Source: Aphelocoma coerulescens
Taxonomy: Eukaryota; Chordata; Aves; Passeriformes; Corvidae
Reading direction: 5' to 3'
DNA: 64,000 nt
Assembly (NCBI RefSeq): GCF_041296385.1
Contig: NC_091017.1
Span: 51,334,214 to 51,398,213 of the forward strand
Shown here: positions 36,479-49,103 of the stretch, in pieces
How positions within the stretch are numbered: position 1 is the first letter of the stretch
Layout: every line of letters starts with the position of its first letter
Translations under genes and position numbers: made by a program
The notes under the pieces: generated by a model
Seen by the model: only the letters and a program-made list of their open reading frames with translations
Databases searched by the model: none
Told to the model about the DNA's origin: nothing

Positions 36479-38177
36479 ACACTGTTCTTAGGCATAACTG
36501 TGACACAATCAACCTTATTCAACTATTTAATAGGAGTACACCAGTCGTTTTACTTACAGTACTCTACAATGTGTTTATGTATTCGAGTTCAGAAAACTTT
36601 GGCACCTTGTACCAAGACTTTAACAATACACTGGACATTCACATGTATATTTTTGTACATATTTTACAAGGTACTCTGCTGAGTTCTGCACAGCACTTTC
36701 TTGTAACTAAGAAAAATGAGATGTGCAGTTTACACAAAATAGAAAAGCTAATGTGATCAAAACATTTTCTCTGTCTAGATTCTACCTGTACTTACTCCTG
36801 TTGCATTGTTAAAATGACTAAAATAATTCTAGGACTAATACTGTGTATCTAATGCTGTACTCTCAGAGAACAATTCATATAAATATGTGGAAGTTGTGCA
36901 TCAAAACTATCATGTATTGTTGCTAGAGTATAATAACATTGTACATATATATATTTATTTTTTGTGAAAAGCAATTCTACAGTGGCTTTCAGTCAGTGTA
37001 ATTAATAGCTGCTTTTAGTTCAACAAATTTCAGTAAAGCTTTTTCCTTTTCTACCTTGCAAGTATTTTTATAGACAAAGACTGCCATCTACTGATTTTAC
37101 ATTTCAGTTTTCATTAATTATTTTAAAACTGTCTGGTAAATACTAGTAAAAGTACTGTAATTCCTCCTTAAACTGATCCCATTTTCAGAATCACACAAAT
37201 ATTTAGTACCTGCTCTAATGTTTTCTTGTGTCATCTCTGACACTGAACCGTGCCATAAATCAAATCCCTCCTGATGGGAGAGAATTTTCTAAAAGTCCTT
37301 GCAAGGAGTTTCAAAGATAAACCGAGGCTTTTCCTGGAGTTTCAATGCTGCTGGATAGTTGTTTATTAAGTCTTATCAGAGGAACAGAGCCACTAGCATG
37401 ACCCAGGCATAACACAGAGCACAGAAAGCAGGAGAGCAGTCTAATTATCAAGATTTACATGGCCTTTTAAAGACAATTTAACCAATAGTTACTAAAAACG
37501 CACATTATTTTCACTTTCCTACCAATTATTCAGTAACACGGCCAGGAACTGCGGAATTCCTCATCCAATTATTCCACACTACTTTTACTGCAGAACATGG
37601 AGTAGTAGAAGAAGGAGAAGAAGGTTTAGAGAACAACAACAATCCTCCATTTTGATATTTTTTACTCTTATCTATTTACTACAAAGAGAAGCCCAAAACC
37701 TCTAAATTTTCACCCTGTGACATTTTTACATAGTAGTCTATCACCTAATTCACACCACTGTATTTTCTAGTTCCTGTCTGATCGTTGGTAATTTTTTCCA
37801 AGGTTGGAGGTTAAAACAGTGCTGTTCAGGGGGTAAGAACCCTTAAAAACCCTTAAAAACAGGCAGAGAAATATTCTCAGCACTCTGGGTTCCTACAATC
37901 TCAAATGATAAATGCTTGTACAATTTGTTTGTTACTGAAGTTTCCCAAATCTGGCACTGATGAAATAAGAAAATTTATTTTAATGTTATATTATTGAATA
38001 AAAATTGGCATAGAAGCCTTTCTAGCTCTAAAATTATAAGACCTCAAGCTCAAGAGTTACTCAAATAATTTAAGTAATTGAGATGCACTAGATATTATTT
38101 TAAAATGCATGTAAAATGTTCCAAAGATTATTATTATTATTATTATTTACTTAATATTATTTTTACTTTCTAATTAG
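36479..38177. other. Interval within the PDCL2 relic, no coding exon found
   Basis: AT-rich sequence with a short ATT microsatellite at 38128-38147. I searched here for the PDCL2 exon that encodes the acidic DEFDEED helix and could not find a credible remnant. Confidence 0.55.
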
Positions 38178-38335
38178 GCAGCAGCACTTGCAGGAGTGGA
38201 AATGTCTTCAGAGGAGGCAAAAGTATGGGAAGCGAAGAGAAGTAAGCTTCTGCATACTGCAGAAAGCAGTATGTAAAAGAAGCATACAAATGCTCCAGAG
38301 AATGTTTGGGTTATAATTAATCTTTATTGGCCAAG
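38178..38335 (+). pseudogene. PDCL2: PDCL2 middle exon relic, frameshifted and stopped
   Basis: After a tactttctaattag acceptor, the frame reads QQHLQEWKCLQRRQKYGKRR then EVS, the counterpart of human KKRLQEWK...KFGELREIS. A 14-nt insertion follows (38248-38261). The alignment then resumes in another frame at GAA 38262: ESSM, TAA stop (38274-38276), KKHTNAPENVWVIINLY, matching TNAEEDVWVIIHLY. CATACTGC and GCAGTATG flank the break as an inverted repeat. A donor-like CAAG|gtaatt ends the exon. Confidence 0.8.
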
Positions 38336-39210
38336 GTAATTACATTCTTGTATAAGATGTAGAATACTCCAATACAAAGAACTGAACTGGCAATTAAAAA
38401 ACAATACCTCGAAAAATTAAATACCGAGACTAACAAAATAGCAATTGTTTGGAGGCAGTGGAATCACAGAGCATCTGAACTCAATTTGTTAACTCACTTT
38501 GTGAGAGTTAATGGTTCACTTTTGTTCAAACACATGAAAGATTTATTTTGCTGTTCATGCTTATCACCATGTATGTAACCTTACTGAGATCTCTGAATTT
38601 CACTAGGAAAGTGGTATCTGTTTCTTTGCAGATTCTTTTCTCATTGGGAGTAGTCTAACAGGATTATTCTACCTTTATTTCCCCTTTGACTTGAACAAAT
38701 CAAAAGCCCATTAAGAAAAGTCTCCGTTATGCAAACTTGTATATAAACTGGTGAAATACAAGGTAGGTTCACTGGAATAGCTGAACATGGGGGAATATAT
38801 ATGAAAGCAGAAAGTATGAGAAATACTTTTAAATAATTCACATTATGTAAATTTTTTATGGTTTTTGTAATCATTAGATTTAAAGGTCACTCTTTAAAGG
38901 TAGAAAAGGTATTTGATTATTTTTGAAAGAAAAAAAAAAGATCTGCAAAAAGCAAAGATTTTGCATAGAATTTATGTAAGAATATTGCCTAAGCACAGGT
39001 ATTTTGCAATTTCATGGTTAGATATTTTACTGAGATAAAGTTGGGCTGGCTCTAATTTTTGTTTTTGTGGGACGTATCTCGGCCTTTATTAAAAGTCAGT
39101 TTCTTTTTCTCTTGTGAGAATTTATTGCAATTATCAGAATAAACTGTAACTTGTTTTTACAGCAGAAGTTGGACAACACAAAAAATACTGATGTGATGAA
39201 ACCTTGTACT

Positions 39211-41300
39211 GCTTGAGAAAATTTTAATTAAGATCATCTGTTCTGACATAAGTTAGTTCAACTATGGTTTTTTACTCCTTTGGTAAGCCTATTGGTAGAT
39301 ACCTACTGGCAGATACCACTTCTGGAAGCTTTTGTTCTGCAGATTCAAAGAGATAACTAGCAGATGCATTTCAGAGACAATGGCTTACCTGCTGTTATCT
39401 GCCACTTCAAACTAGAATGCTAGCTAGTAGTTTTAAACGTAAACAGGTCATCAGGGACTTTAGATATGATTGCACAGTCACTTCAAGTATCAAAGCTGGC
39501 TACTATAAAAGTAGCATTGCTTCCTCTCAGCAGCCAGCCTCCCTCCCACTACTGTGGCTGCTGCAAGGGACACAGGCACAGTGTGTGACAGTGGAAGCAG
39601 ATGCAACAGGAAAAGAGCCAAACCTCCCTTTTGGTGACCCTGTCTTTGTCCAAGCAAAGTGACCACACGGTTGTAATCACAGCCATCAGATGTGATAAAG
39701 CGGCAGCAAAATCCAAGGTAATCTGCACCTTAAAACCAGATGTTTCTGGTGCTGAGTCAGTTATACTGTTTGGAAGAAAAGGTTTCAGGAATGTTAGCCA
39801 ACCTTACTTTACAAGGATTATGTGGATTGTGACAGGCTTTCAAGTCAACATCCACTCATTTTAGTATTCTGGAGCGATGTGAAATTTAGTTTCAAAATCA
39901 GTTTCCTCAAACAGATCCTCTTTTGAATAGGCCATTGTGGATCAAAAAGGAGCACACTGAGCAGGTGGTTGTTCTGTGGCTCTGAAGTGTATCACATGCA
40001 GGATGGTGATGGCATTTCTGTAGGAAAAATGGCCATAGTTAATGGAAGTGCACTGGAAATTTCTGCATTTCCGGCCCAATCCAGTCCCATCATTTACCAA
40101 TTCACAAAAGATCTGCTGCTCTTAATTTGGCATTGTTTAAAAGTTATGTTGGCTGTCACACAGCCTGTGTGAGTGAAACAGAACTATCGTTACACAGCAA
40201 ACTCACACTGATGACAAGAGCAGAGCAATAGTATTTCTAGGAGGAGAATAGCTTCATAAAACCACCACAGCACCTCTAAGCTGTCCTGTTCCTTCAGGAT
40301 CCTATAAAATACTTCCAAAAGAGAAGTAGCATTTAAAAAATGACCTTGCTTAGGCCACGGCTTTGGCAGAAAATGCAAATGTGTCATCTCCACAGCTGTG
40401 TTCCCTGTTTTGACCTTGTCAAAGAGTAATTTTTACTGCAACATTGCAGTAAGTAGGTGTTATGCTCCTATTCGTGCAAAGTGTGAAGAGATAGCATAGC
40501 ATCTCTACTTTTTCCTGAACAATTATCACTGGTTACTAAAGATCTTCTGGGAAATTTGACAGATACAGCCTGATGTTATTTTTAGCTTCTGTTTGTTTGC
40601 CATATTCTAGTTCTGATAATTATGCATTTGAAAAGATTCCCGCATTTTCTCCTGGATGTTCCATTCCAGCTGTATCTTATTATCTCCACTACATTTCATC
40701 ACAAGAGTGTTATCCTTTGTACAAGTAATAATTATTAGTTTTCCTTATGTCACATTTTCCTCAACTGAAAGCTAGAATTAGAATATTATGAATCAGTAAC
40801 AAAACCAAGTGTTTTTATTAATGCTTTTTAGAATTCTTCCAGCGGAAAAGTTCATGGTTAGCTCTTTGGGAGCATTATTGGTAAAGAAGCTCCTGTCCCT
40901 ATAGTATCTTTGCGTAAGACTTTGGTCACACTTGTGACTCAGATTGGGAAACTGAACTATCTGAAAAGTAACCCAGAAAGGAAATCCATGACAATTTGCA
41001 GTCAAGCTCTTTATTTCATTCTAGACACAAACACGAATTAAACTTCTGTAGATACTTTTACATATATTGCTATTCCGGTATCAACTGAAAAATAAAATTC
41101 TTGTAACTGAGAGAAAGAAAATTGGGATTACTTACACAACATTACCCTCAAGCATTTTGTTTTACAGAAAACAGCTCGCCGCTATGTTCTGCTACTGGCG
41201 TAACAGGTTTATGTTTAAATAGTCGCTGCGTATTTATCGAATGGTATTAAAAGCCTCGTACACACAAAAGGGCTGAGGCAGACACATCTGTTCTCTGCCG
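39211..41300. other. Intergenic DNA between PDCL2 relic and CpG island
   Basis: No gene, RNA or transposon recognised. The open frames at 39417-39864 have no family motif. Confidence 0.6.
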
Positions 41301-41319
41301 CTCTGGGAAGTTTCACCGG

Positions 41320-42660
41320 TTTATGCACCGGAAAGAAGAAACGACGGATCACCGCTGGGACGGGTTCCTTGAACCTCTAAATACCTCCGGAGGCGCTTCA
41401 CGGAGAGCACCCGGGATACCGCTTGTTCCGCTTTGGGAATGCGCGTGCGATCGCGTTCCGTGCCGGGTTCACCATGCCGGCACGGGTGAGGAAGGCTCTC
41501 TGCGCCCGCAGCACGGTGCCCGCCCGCAGCCCCTGCGGCCCCGCGCCGCCGCCATTTCCCCCGGGCGCGGGGTGAGCTGAGGCGAGGTGAGCCGAGGTCA
41601 GGGCGGCGCGCGCCCGCCGCGCCTGCGCTGCGCACGCACTCCGCCCCCACCCCCCTGCGCACGCGTGGCGAGGCGCGCGCGCAGAGCGGGGATCGCCTCC
41701 CCGGTGTCCCGTCCCCGCGCACGCGCAGCGGCGGCGGCGGCCCCGGGGTGCCGCGGGTTGCAGTGCGCGCGGCGCACGCGCGGTGGCGCGAGGCGCCGCG
41801 GCGGCCGGCGGCGGTGGGGGCTCGGCGGCGCAGGCGCGGTGGTGTCGGGGGGGGACTCCCGGGCCCGGGTGCTGCTGGTGCCGCCGCCGGAGGAGCAGGA
41901 GGAGGAGGAGGAGGTCCAGTCAGTCAGTGCCGGTGGGCGGCGGGCGGGGGGGGGGCTGCGCGCGGGGAGCGACGCTCGCCGGGGCAACGCGGGCGGGCAG
42001 CGGCAGCGCGGGGCCAGGTGAGCAGCGAGCGCGGCGCGAGGCGGTGCGGGCGGACCCGCCGGGCCCCGGTGTGCGGTGGCGAGGGCAAGGCGGGGGGACG
42101 GCGCGGAGGCGAGCGGTGGAAGTTTGACAGTGCCGGCGTGTCTCCCGCCGCGAACCGGCGGGGCGGGAGTGCCGCGGCTGCCCTTGGGCGGGCACGGCCG
42201 CGGCCGGGGGCGGGGGGCGCTCGCGGGGCACCCGCTAGGCCCGGTGACCCACTTTGCTCCTGTCACAACTCCCGGGCGCGTCGGGAGCGCTGCCCGCCTG
42301 GCCCCGCGCCCGCGAACCGGGCAGGGCGGGCGCGGGACTCCCCGGCATCCACCGGGCCGGGCCGCGCCGGACCGAGCAGAGCTGCGGGCGGCACCTCCCC
42401 CCGCGGCCCGTCCGCCGCCGCTCCGTGGGGCGGCTCGTCCCGCGGGCGCCGGAGGGGACCCGCCTGCCCCCGCCGCCCCACGCGCGGGGGAGGTTTCCGC
42501 GGCGGCCCTGCGGAGCGCGGGTGTTTACACGGCGGACGGGCGGCGGTCGGTGCTCGTTCGGCCCCGGGCCCTCCCCGCGGCGGGACAGCTCTGCGGGGCC
42601 TCGGGCTCCGGGCGGTGGCGAGAGCGTGCCCGGCGCTCTTCCTGCGGCAGGTGGGCTGGA
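41320..42660 (+). promoter_or_regulatory. CLOCK: CpG island, inferred CLOCK promoter
   Basis: About 1.3 kb of very GC- and CpG-rich sequence, sharply bounded by AT-rich DNA, typical of a broad housekeeping promoter. It carries a cluster of NRF1-like palindromes: TGCGCACGCA 41629-41638, TGCGCACGCGT 41656-41666, CGCGCACGCGCA 41716-41727 (perfect) and GGCGCACGCGCG 41771-41782. It has no TATA box and no CACGTG. Assignment to CLOCK rests on known vertebrate order (NMU-PDCL2-CLOCK, same strand), because no coding exon is in the window. Confidence 0.7.
41860..42017 (+). other. CLOCK: Putative CLOCK 5' untranslated exon 1
   Basis: The best splice donor in the island is GGGGCCAG|gtgagc at 42017/42018. 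The sequence before it includes a GGA/GAG trinucleotide run (about 41890-41913) and lies just below the NRF1 cluster. The 5' end is a guess. A second donor-like site (GGCAG|gtgggc) lies at 42650/42651. CLOCK genes begin with non-coding exons, which fits the lack of a coding start here. Confidence 0.45.
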
Positions 42661-45600
42661 GCTGCGGGTTGCGTATGCACTTCGTAGGCTTTTTTTTTTT
42701 TCACCTTTTTTTTTTTTTAGTTCCGATAACTTTATTGCGATAACTGCAGCGTGTTCACGCTCGTAAAACCTGAGGGATTCCTACTAGCCCGCAGCCCTTT
42801 TTCGAGTTACTGCGGCCTTAAAGTCAGTGTGTTAAATACTCCGTGCATGCGGGTGTGAAATACGACCAGAGAGGGACTGGAAATCCGTGGTACTTCAGTT
42901 TTGTGTTTGGGTTAAGGTGGATCAGGATTTTTGGTTGGTTTCACTTTCAAGTTCCAGCTACTTTAGGCCTCGATATAAATTGGAAATGTTTTTTTTTTTT
43001 TCCATGAAGAGGAGTGTTTGTGAACTAATGAAACGTATTTGCAATGAGAATTTTGTAAGGCTGTTGTTTTCATGTGCTGGTAAGCATTAACCTAGCAAAA
43101 AGCACAGGGAAAGTCAGGTACGGTTTTTGCTGGAATATGAAATGGCAGGTAGAGGCGGAGTGGCTGATCGTAGAACCTGATCCTCTAAATCCTCAAAGTA
43201 TTTTTTCTTATAAATGACTTCTTAAATGACTGGTTGACAAGCAGTGCTTTTGGTGGCAGTATTGACTTGACCTGGCCTGCCTCTTCCTTGCTTCAGCTGC
43301 ACCAGCACAACGGTTCTTGGAGTTGTGTCCCGTAACTAGCTTGAGGAAATGATCCAGGTTAAAATAAACTACTGGTTTTGTGTTGTTGTTGTTTTTTTTT
43401 TTTTTTCCTTTTTAATGTGGTTATATTTAACCTATATAATTTCTCTGGGTAACAGGTGTGTCAGGAGGCAAGAGGACTGTTTAACCAAATACCCTAGTGA
43501 AAGAAGTACTTGAGAAATACACCTCGACTGTGGTAGTCCTGGCAAAGTTCAGTATGAGCAGTTGCAGTTGTTTCACAATGTTCAGTTTTACAGAAATAAT
43601 GTTAACTTTGTTTATAAATATCTGTGGGATTTGGGCCTATTATTTGAAACTGGACAGAATTTGATTGTTGTAATAGAGGGATTCTACTTGAAAGTAACTC
43701 TGCTTTTTAATTTAACTATTATTAATTTTCATACATATCCACTTAAGGTACTTCCTCAAACTTGTTACAGACACTGCTTTCAGATTACCAGACGTAATGT
43801 ATTTGGTTTAGATTCTTTTTGTAGAATATGGCAACTTGTCTGAGAATTTTGTTGGTAAGGCAAGGGTTACTGCTTCTTAACAAACAATTCAAACAGGGAA
43901 AAAAACTCCAAACTTCCGGGTTGATATTTAATAGTTTAAGGTGCCATTCAGCCATGTCTTGTTTTTTATTTCTTCCGCTTCATGATCTTACATGGAAAAG
44001 TTTAACACATTTAGGCAAAATAAAAGAATGTGAGGAAAGCAGAGTGTTTTCGTTACTAATGCTCTTCCAAGGACCCCAAAACCTCTGCTGTAGGTAACTT
44101 TATTTTCTTTGTACTAAGCAATTTAAAAGCTGAGTGGTAATTACTTTAAATTTAATTTGTAGTGTTGGTTAATTAGCTTCTTAGTATAGAATTTCACAGA
44201 AGTCATGAATCTTTGTGGTTGGATTGGTCTTGCAAAAGAAATTGCTGCTTTTAAGAGCTTTGAGCTTTTGCTTTTTCCCCCCCTGTATTTTAAATTTCTG
44301 CAAAAAGGTGAAGATACAAACTAGCAGTAGAGTTATTGCCCCCCACCTTCTCCACATGTTCTTTATATGAAATGTTTTTATCAACTTGGAAAGTTGTGAA
44401 TTTTTTATTAAAAGCCAATAAACTTGTGTTGAAAATAGTTGTGAATCAAAAATGCAGTTTTCTTCACTAGGTAATCTCCTTATTTGAAACAGCTCCTTTT
44501 TTATCTGTGCTTTCCTTTAGGAGGTACATATAATTTGTTGTCAGTGCCTCATGGTTTCAACTTAGTTTAATAGATGAAGACTATGGATAGCTCTCCTCTA
44601 AGAATAGAAAACTAGTATCCTAATACAGTTTTAAATACAAAATATGATTCAGAAGAAGTGGAATTACAGCTGAAAAGTGCCTTTTCATCACATTGTAATG
44701 ACTTCGTTTTTCTTGACGCAAAGACTTTGGTAGATCTCTGAAGTAAAGAAAAGTTCATTTTAGTGTTTTAGCCTTTTTAAAGCACTAGCTTCCCTATGAA
44801 CACTGGATACTGTAAAGGCCAAATGAGAAAGCAGATATGGAACTGTTTCTGAGGATTGGTGATATTAGTAAGTAGTGGCATAGCAAAGTCAGTAGTGGTT
44901 GTTCCTACCATTCTTACTTTCTGTTTATTTACTTTGCAAAGTATTTCTAACCTTTCACTGTTCATGAGCTGCTTCACCCCTGAAGGGGTGGCACAAGACC
45001 AGGAGGGTCACCAGGCTCTTGGGAGAACAGTAGCTGTTTTACAGTAGCTTTATCTCTAGAGGAGGAAAAAAAAGTGTGAGACTACAGATAGTGACCAAAC
45101 CATTCAGCTGTTTCTCTCATCTTAAGCTAATGCTGAATTATTGTTAGTAATATTGGCATTATTATTTTGGAGCCAGTGGTCTTTCAGAATAAAAAGATGT
45201 GTTGGAAGCACCAACTTCTTAGGAGAATCTCAAATGAAAGATTCCACTGTCTCTCTGTAACTCTGGCTCAAGCAAGTTTGGCTATATCTGTTAGGAAGGT
45301 ACCTCATTCACTTCTGTGGGTGGTCCACGTGGGGAAAGGAACTTACTAGTATAGTTGGTTATTTTGTTAACTCAGTGGGAATCTGTAATAATTTGAAACT
45401 CTGTCAGACATTACACTGTTTATTTGTTGTAGGACTTAAAAGATGTGAAATGCAAAATCATGGAAGAGAAAGGAGACTCAGGGTTCATGCAGCTGTCTGC
45501 TGCCCTGAAGGATTGAATTCTCTATCCCTATTGCTGCCACAAAATTCCTTTGTCATGTAAAAGCCACATTAATTTTGGCATACCTCACGCCTGAGTGTTT

Positions 45601-46452
45601 AAATTTATAGTCTTAATGTTCTCTTACCATACTTTTTGTGTATATTATAAATTCTTTTTTATAGCCACTTTTAGAATATATAATCATATACATAAAACGT
45701 TTTGGTCCTCTGTGGTTGTCATATATTTAATATTATGTGGAAGCAACAAAACTTCACAGATTCTTTCAGCAGTTTAGATCTGCACACTTTGGACTCTTTC
45801 CAACAGTTAGATTTTGTTATTAAAATCAGTGAATTAGTTTTCTTATTGTGTACTGATGTTCTGAGAAACATTGCTGAGTATATTATGAAATCATCATTAG
45901 TAGTATTAATATTTTATTAAATATAGATCCTTAAAAATTAGTTATATATATGAGATTCAAGACTGATAATGACATATTTAGAGTGTGATGCTTTTGAAGC
46001 TTAGTAGATACTATGGGCATTCCTCATATTCATGATAAAAATGTAGCCAAATTAGCCATAAATGTGGCTACTTCAATGCTTTGTTCCTAAAACTGTGTGT
46101 TTGATAATCTCAGGGTATGTGAGAAGGCTTCAGTTTTGAAGCTAATGTCATTTTACCGATAATGACAGCCCGGTACTATAAGATAAATGGCGTTAGACTA
46201 TTATGCTTTTTTAGAGCAGAAGAGAACACTTCTTGGAGTAAGACTGATCCAATTAAAGTGGAATTTTAAAATAAATGTATGTGATGTCATTTTTCTATAG
46301 AGGTCCTTCTAGAGTTCCGTTAAAAAGGATGTTTGCAGGTACCTCTGAGATGGTTTTTGGTGTATGTTATTTTGGTATATGGCCAGATCCATAAAATAAT
46401 ACAGAGGAGTCAAAATAGATTTAGATGGATTTTGTGTATCCAGCCCCAAATA

Positions 46453-46478
46453 AAACCTCTAACCCATGTTAGAGGTTT
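46453..46478. repeat. Perfect 11-bp inverted repeat, 4-nt loop
   Basis: AAACCTCTAAC (46453-46463), loop CCAT, GTTAGAGGTTT (46468-46478). A small exact hairpin in the inferred CLOCK intron, with no known role. Confidence 0.85.
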
Positions 46479-49078
46479 CTGGGTTTTCACCAGTGAAGTT
46501 TTCCAAAGCTGAACATTGAAGTTTTGTTCTCATTCACATCTTCCAGAATCTTATCACAACTGAGCATCTTGGCTTCTAAATCTATTTACTATTCATAAAT
46601 TAGGCAATCTGTAAATTAGGCCTTCACTTGTTCAAAGGCATGTTCAAACCACACCTCAGGCACACCTATGGAATTGGACTTGGACCAAAACCCTGTGGTG
46701 ACTCTCCCTTTTGCTCAGAAGCACAAAGGAGTGAGGAGGAAGAGGTTTTGTTCATGTCTCCTTTAAAGAATAGAAACGCCCAAAATAAACAACAAACCAA
46801 CAAAACTCCAAAGCCTAGAACCTCACTTTTCCTTGCAGACAAGATGACTAAAGTCTAATTGGGCTAAAGAACTATACTAGGCCAGTTGTTTTCTTGGAGG
46901 AAAAGGAGATGATAAATATACCTGTATTCTGGCCTGTGTTCTATTTAAAATTTTGAATGCCATTACAAACTGGAAACTATGATTTGTGTCTCATGTTTGC
47001 TGCCCTTCTACCTAGAGAGGCATGCATACTGCTGGTGCTGCTCTGTCCAGCAAAGCTTTATTTTTTATCTTTGCTTCCATATTCTGAAAATTGCCACTGA
47101 AGTGAGAAGCTAGGAGTTGATGCATCTTCCCAATGTGACGCAGATCCTGCTGAGAGACTGTGGTTTAAACACCATTTGGCAGAGTAGAGATTGGCTTTCC
47201 ACTTTCTGTGTTCCAGGTTAGTATGCTGTAACCCTGTGCTGCTGGACAAAATGAGAGCATATCTTTTCCCCTGCTGGCATGTTAAAAGAATATATTACTC
47301 CTGCTTTGTTGGGAAAAGCTTAGCTATGTGTATGACAAGGACAGGGACCAGGGTTGTGACTACTAATCTTACCTATGCCCTAGGCCTTCAGAAACAGACG
47401 AAGGCAAAATACTGTGTTCACTGGTTACTTGCATAGTTTGCATCTCTATTAACTTTTGTAAAAGTCTTGCTGAGTGATACAACTCTCCCTGGCTTTGATG
47501 CTTAAGAATTGTAGATCCTTTTGTATGGAATTCCCTTTTTGTGCCCTGTTTTAGTGAAGACTGTACTGCTTTGGCATTGTGCTGCCTATTACAGCCAGAG
47601 CAGGCAGCAGAAGTTGCTAACCACATTGCATGGTAGTGGTCTTGCTGTGGGACACTTAGAAAAGGAGGAATACCTGGGAATGGAGTGATCATCCAGCATG
47701 ATGTCAGAATTTTAAGTGCTTTATAGTAGGGAATAGTATTGCTAAGGACCTCATCTACAAAGTTTTTTTTAGCTTGTAGCTCCACAAGTTTGTGAGCGTA
47801 TCTCCATTGCTTGCAGAAGAATGATCCCAGATCCCGTAAGCGTGTCATCATCTGCCGAACTGGTAGATCTCCAGAAAGTTTCAGCACTTTCTTATCGGAG
47901 CAAGTATTTGTGAGCATAGAGGAGCCAGGCTGGACTGTAAGAAGTGGTTCTTGTAGGAGGTTAATATGTGAGTTTCGTAATGTGCATTAGAAACACTGAG
48001 GAAATATATATTTTTACATCTTAAATTATGATCGTAATGAGAGTATGAGATACTAAGCTGCCTAAAAAAAAGATACTTCAAAATACATTAATACAGCTAA
48101 TTTAGTATTTCAAATTCTGAGAATCCTGCCGGTGTTATAAATAAAACATAAGTCTCCATTTTTACATTTGAATAAAGTTTTTAATGAAATAGTAAAGAAT
48201 AGTTTCTGGCATTTAAGGGCATTTGAAGCGTTTGGTGGCAATTGCATTGCATGTTAAATGCAATTTCAGCAACTGGTTGTTGAGGTTTGGCCATTACTGA
48301 CGTGCACCCTGGCAGAATAATGTTCTAGGAGTTTAGTGGTTGCTGTTGAGAGATGGTTGTGAATACAGAGAAGGTAAACTCCTGCTGGTGTGCTAAGGTA
48401 GAAGGTATGTAATTTTTTAGTTTACTCTTACTAGAGACATGTTAAAGGTTTGGATTTTCATCAGTCATCCAAAAGCCTCAAGATACATTAGGAGAAAAAA
48501 ACCTGTCTTGTTTCATGTGGTAACTTTCCCAGTCCATAGTTTCCCAAAGCTTTGTTTGAAACCTATGTATGAAGTTGTAAAAAGATAAATCAAAAAATAT
48601 TTTGCCACAATCTGCTTATTTCTCTTGGCTTAGTATACAACTAGGAAATTTTCCTCGATTAAAAGCTGTAGGGAGTTGCCTTTTTTTAAGCCTGATTTCC
48701 TAAGAAAATGTGATTTATGCTTTTTCCTTGTTTTCTCTCATTCTTTCCTTACATATTCACCAGTAGCTTTTGAAATAGTTGACCAGTTGTAGCCATGTTT
48801 GTAGGAGGGATGGAAATTGCAGACTGTAATGTTACCACAGGTTTTGGGAAAATAGGCAAGCTGGGTAGAGAGAAATGTGTCACTGCCCGCTCTTGAGAGC
48901 GAGATAATGCAATGGGATTTTGGTACTGACCTGTTTTTTTTAGCATGCAGTAAGTCTGTGTTGGATAGGAGAGCGGGAGTTATGTGTGTCATCAGGGCTT
49001 GAGGAGACAGAAGGAACATTGGGCTGTTCTGGAAAAGGATCGGGACCAACAATACTGTAGTGTGACATTATAGCAAAA

Positions 49079-49103
49079 CAATAATAATAATAATAATAAT
49101 AAT
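49079..49103 (+). repeat. AAT trinucleotide microsatellite
   Basis: About eight tandem ATA/TAA units. Confidence 0.9.

Larger units (their letters stand above)
35186..39210 (+). pseudogene. PDCL2: PDCL2 (phosducin-like 2) unitary pseudogene
   Basis: PDCL2 is a small thioredoxin-fold, phosducin-family protein expressed in germ cells and linked to protein folding. It lies between NMU and CLOCK in mammals, on the same strand. Here the pieces occur in order on the expected strand. At 35186-35281: M-R-D... then TEWND and RDFGILPPKE. At 38178-38335: HLQEWK, KYG, REVS and NVWVII-LY. Fainter traces of the C-terminal thioredoxin part occur near 39046-39095 (LIFVF-G-I-A-FI) and 39162-39200 (AEVG). Lesions are an extra base before ACT in the first piece, a 14-nt insertion, an in-frame TAA in the middle exon, and no visible exon for the DEFDEED helix region. 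The human sequence used for comparison is from memory. RDFGILPPKE favours PDCL2 over its paralogue PDCL3 (RKKGILPPKE). Confidence 0.75.

Noticed and set aside
41587..42766. Long overlapping open frames (up to 331 codons) on both strands in the CpG island
   Set aside because: Stop codons are rare in GC-rich DNA. The products are Arg/Gly/Ala/Pro-rich in every frame, with no domain, and the region has promoter character.
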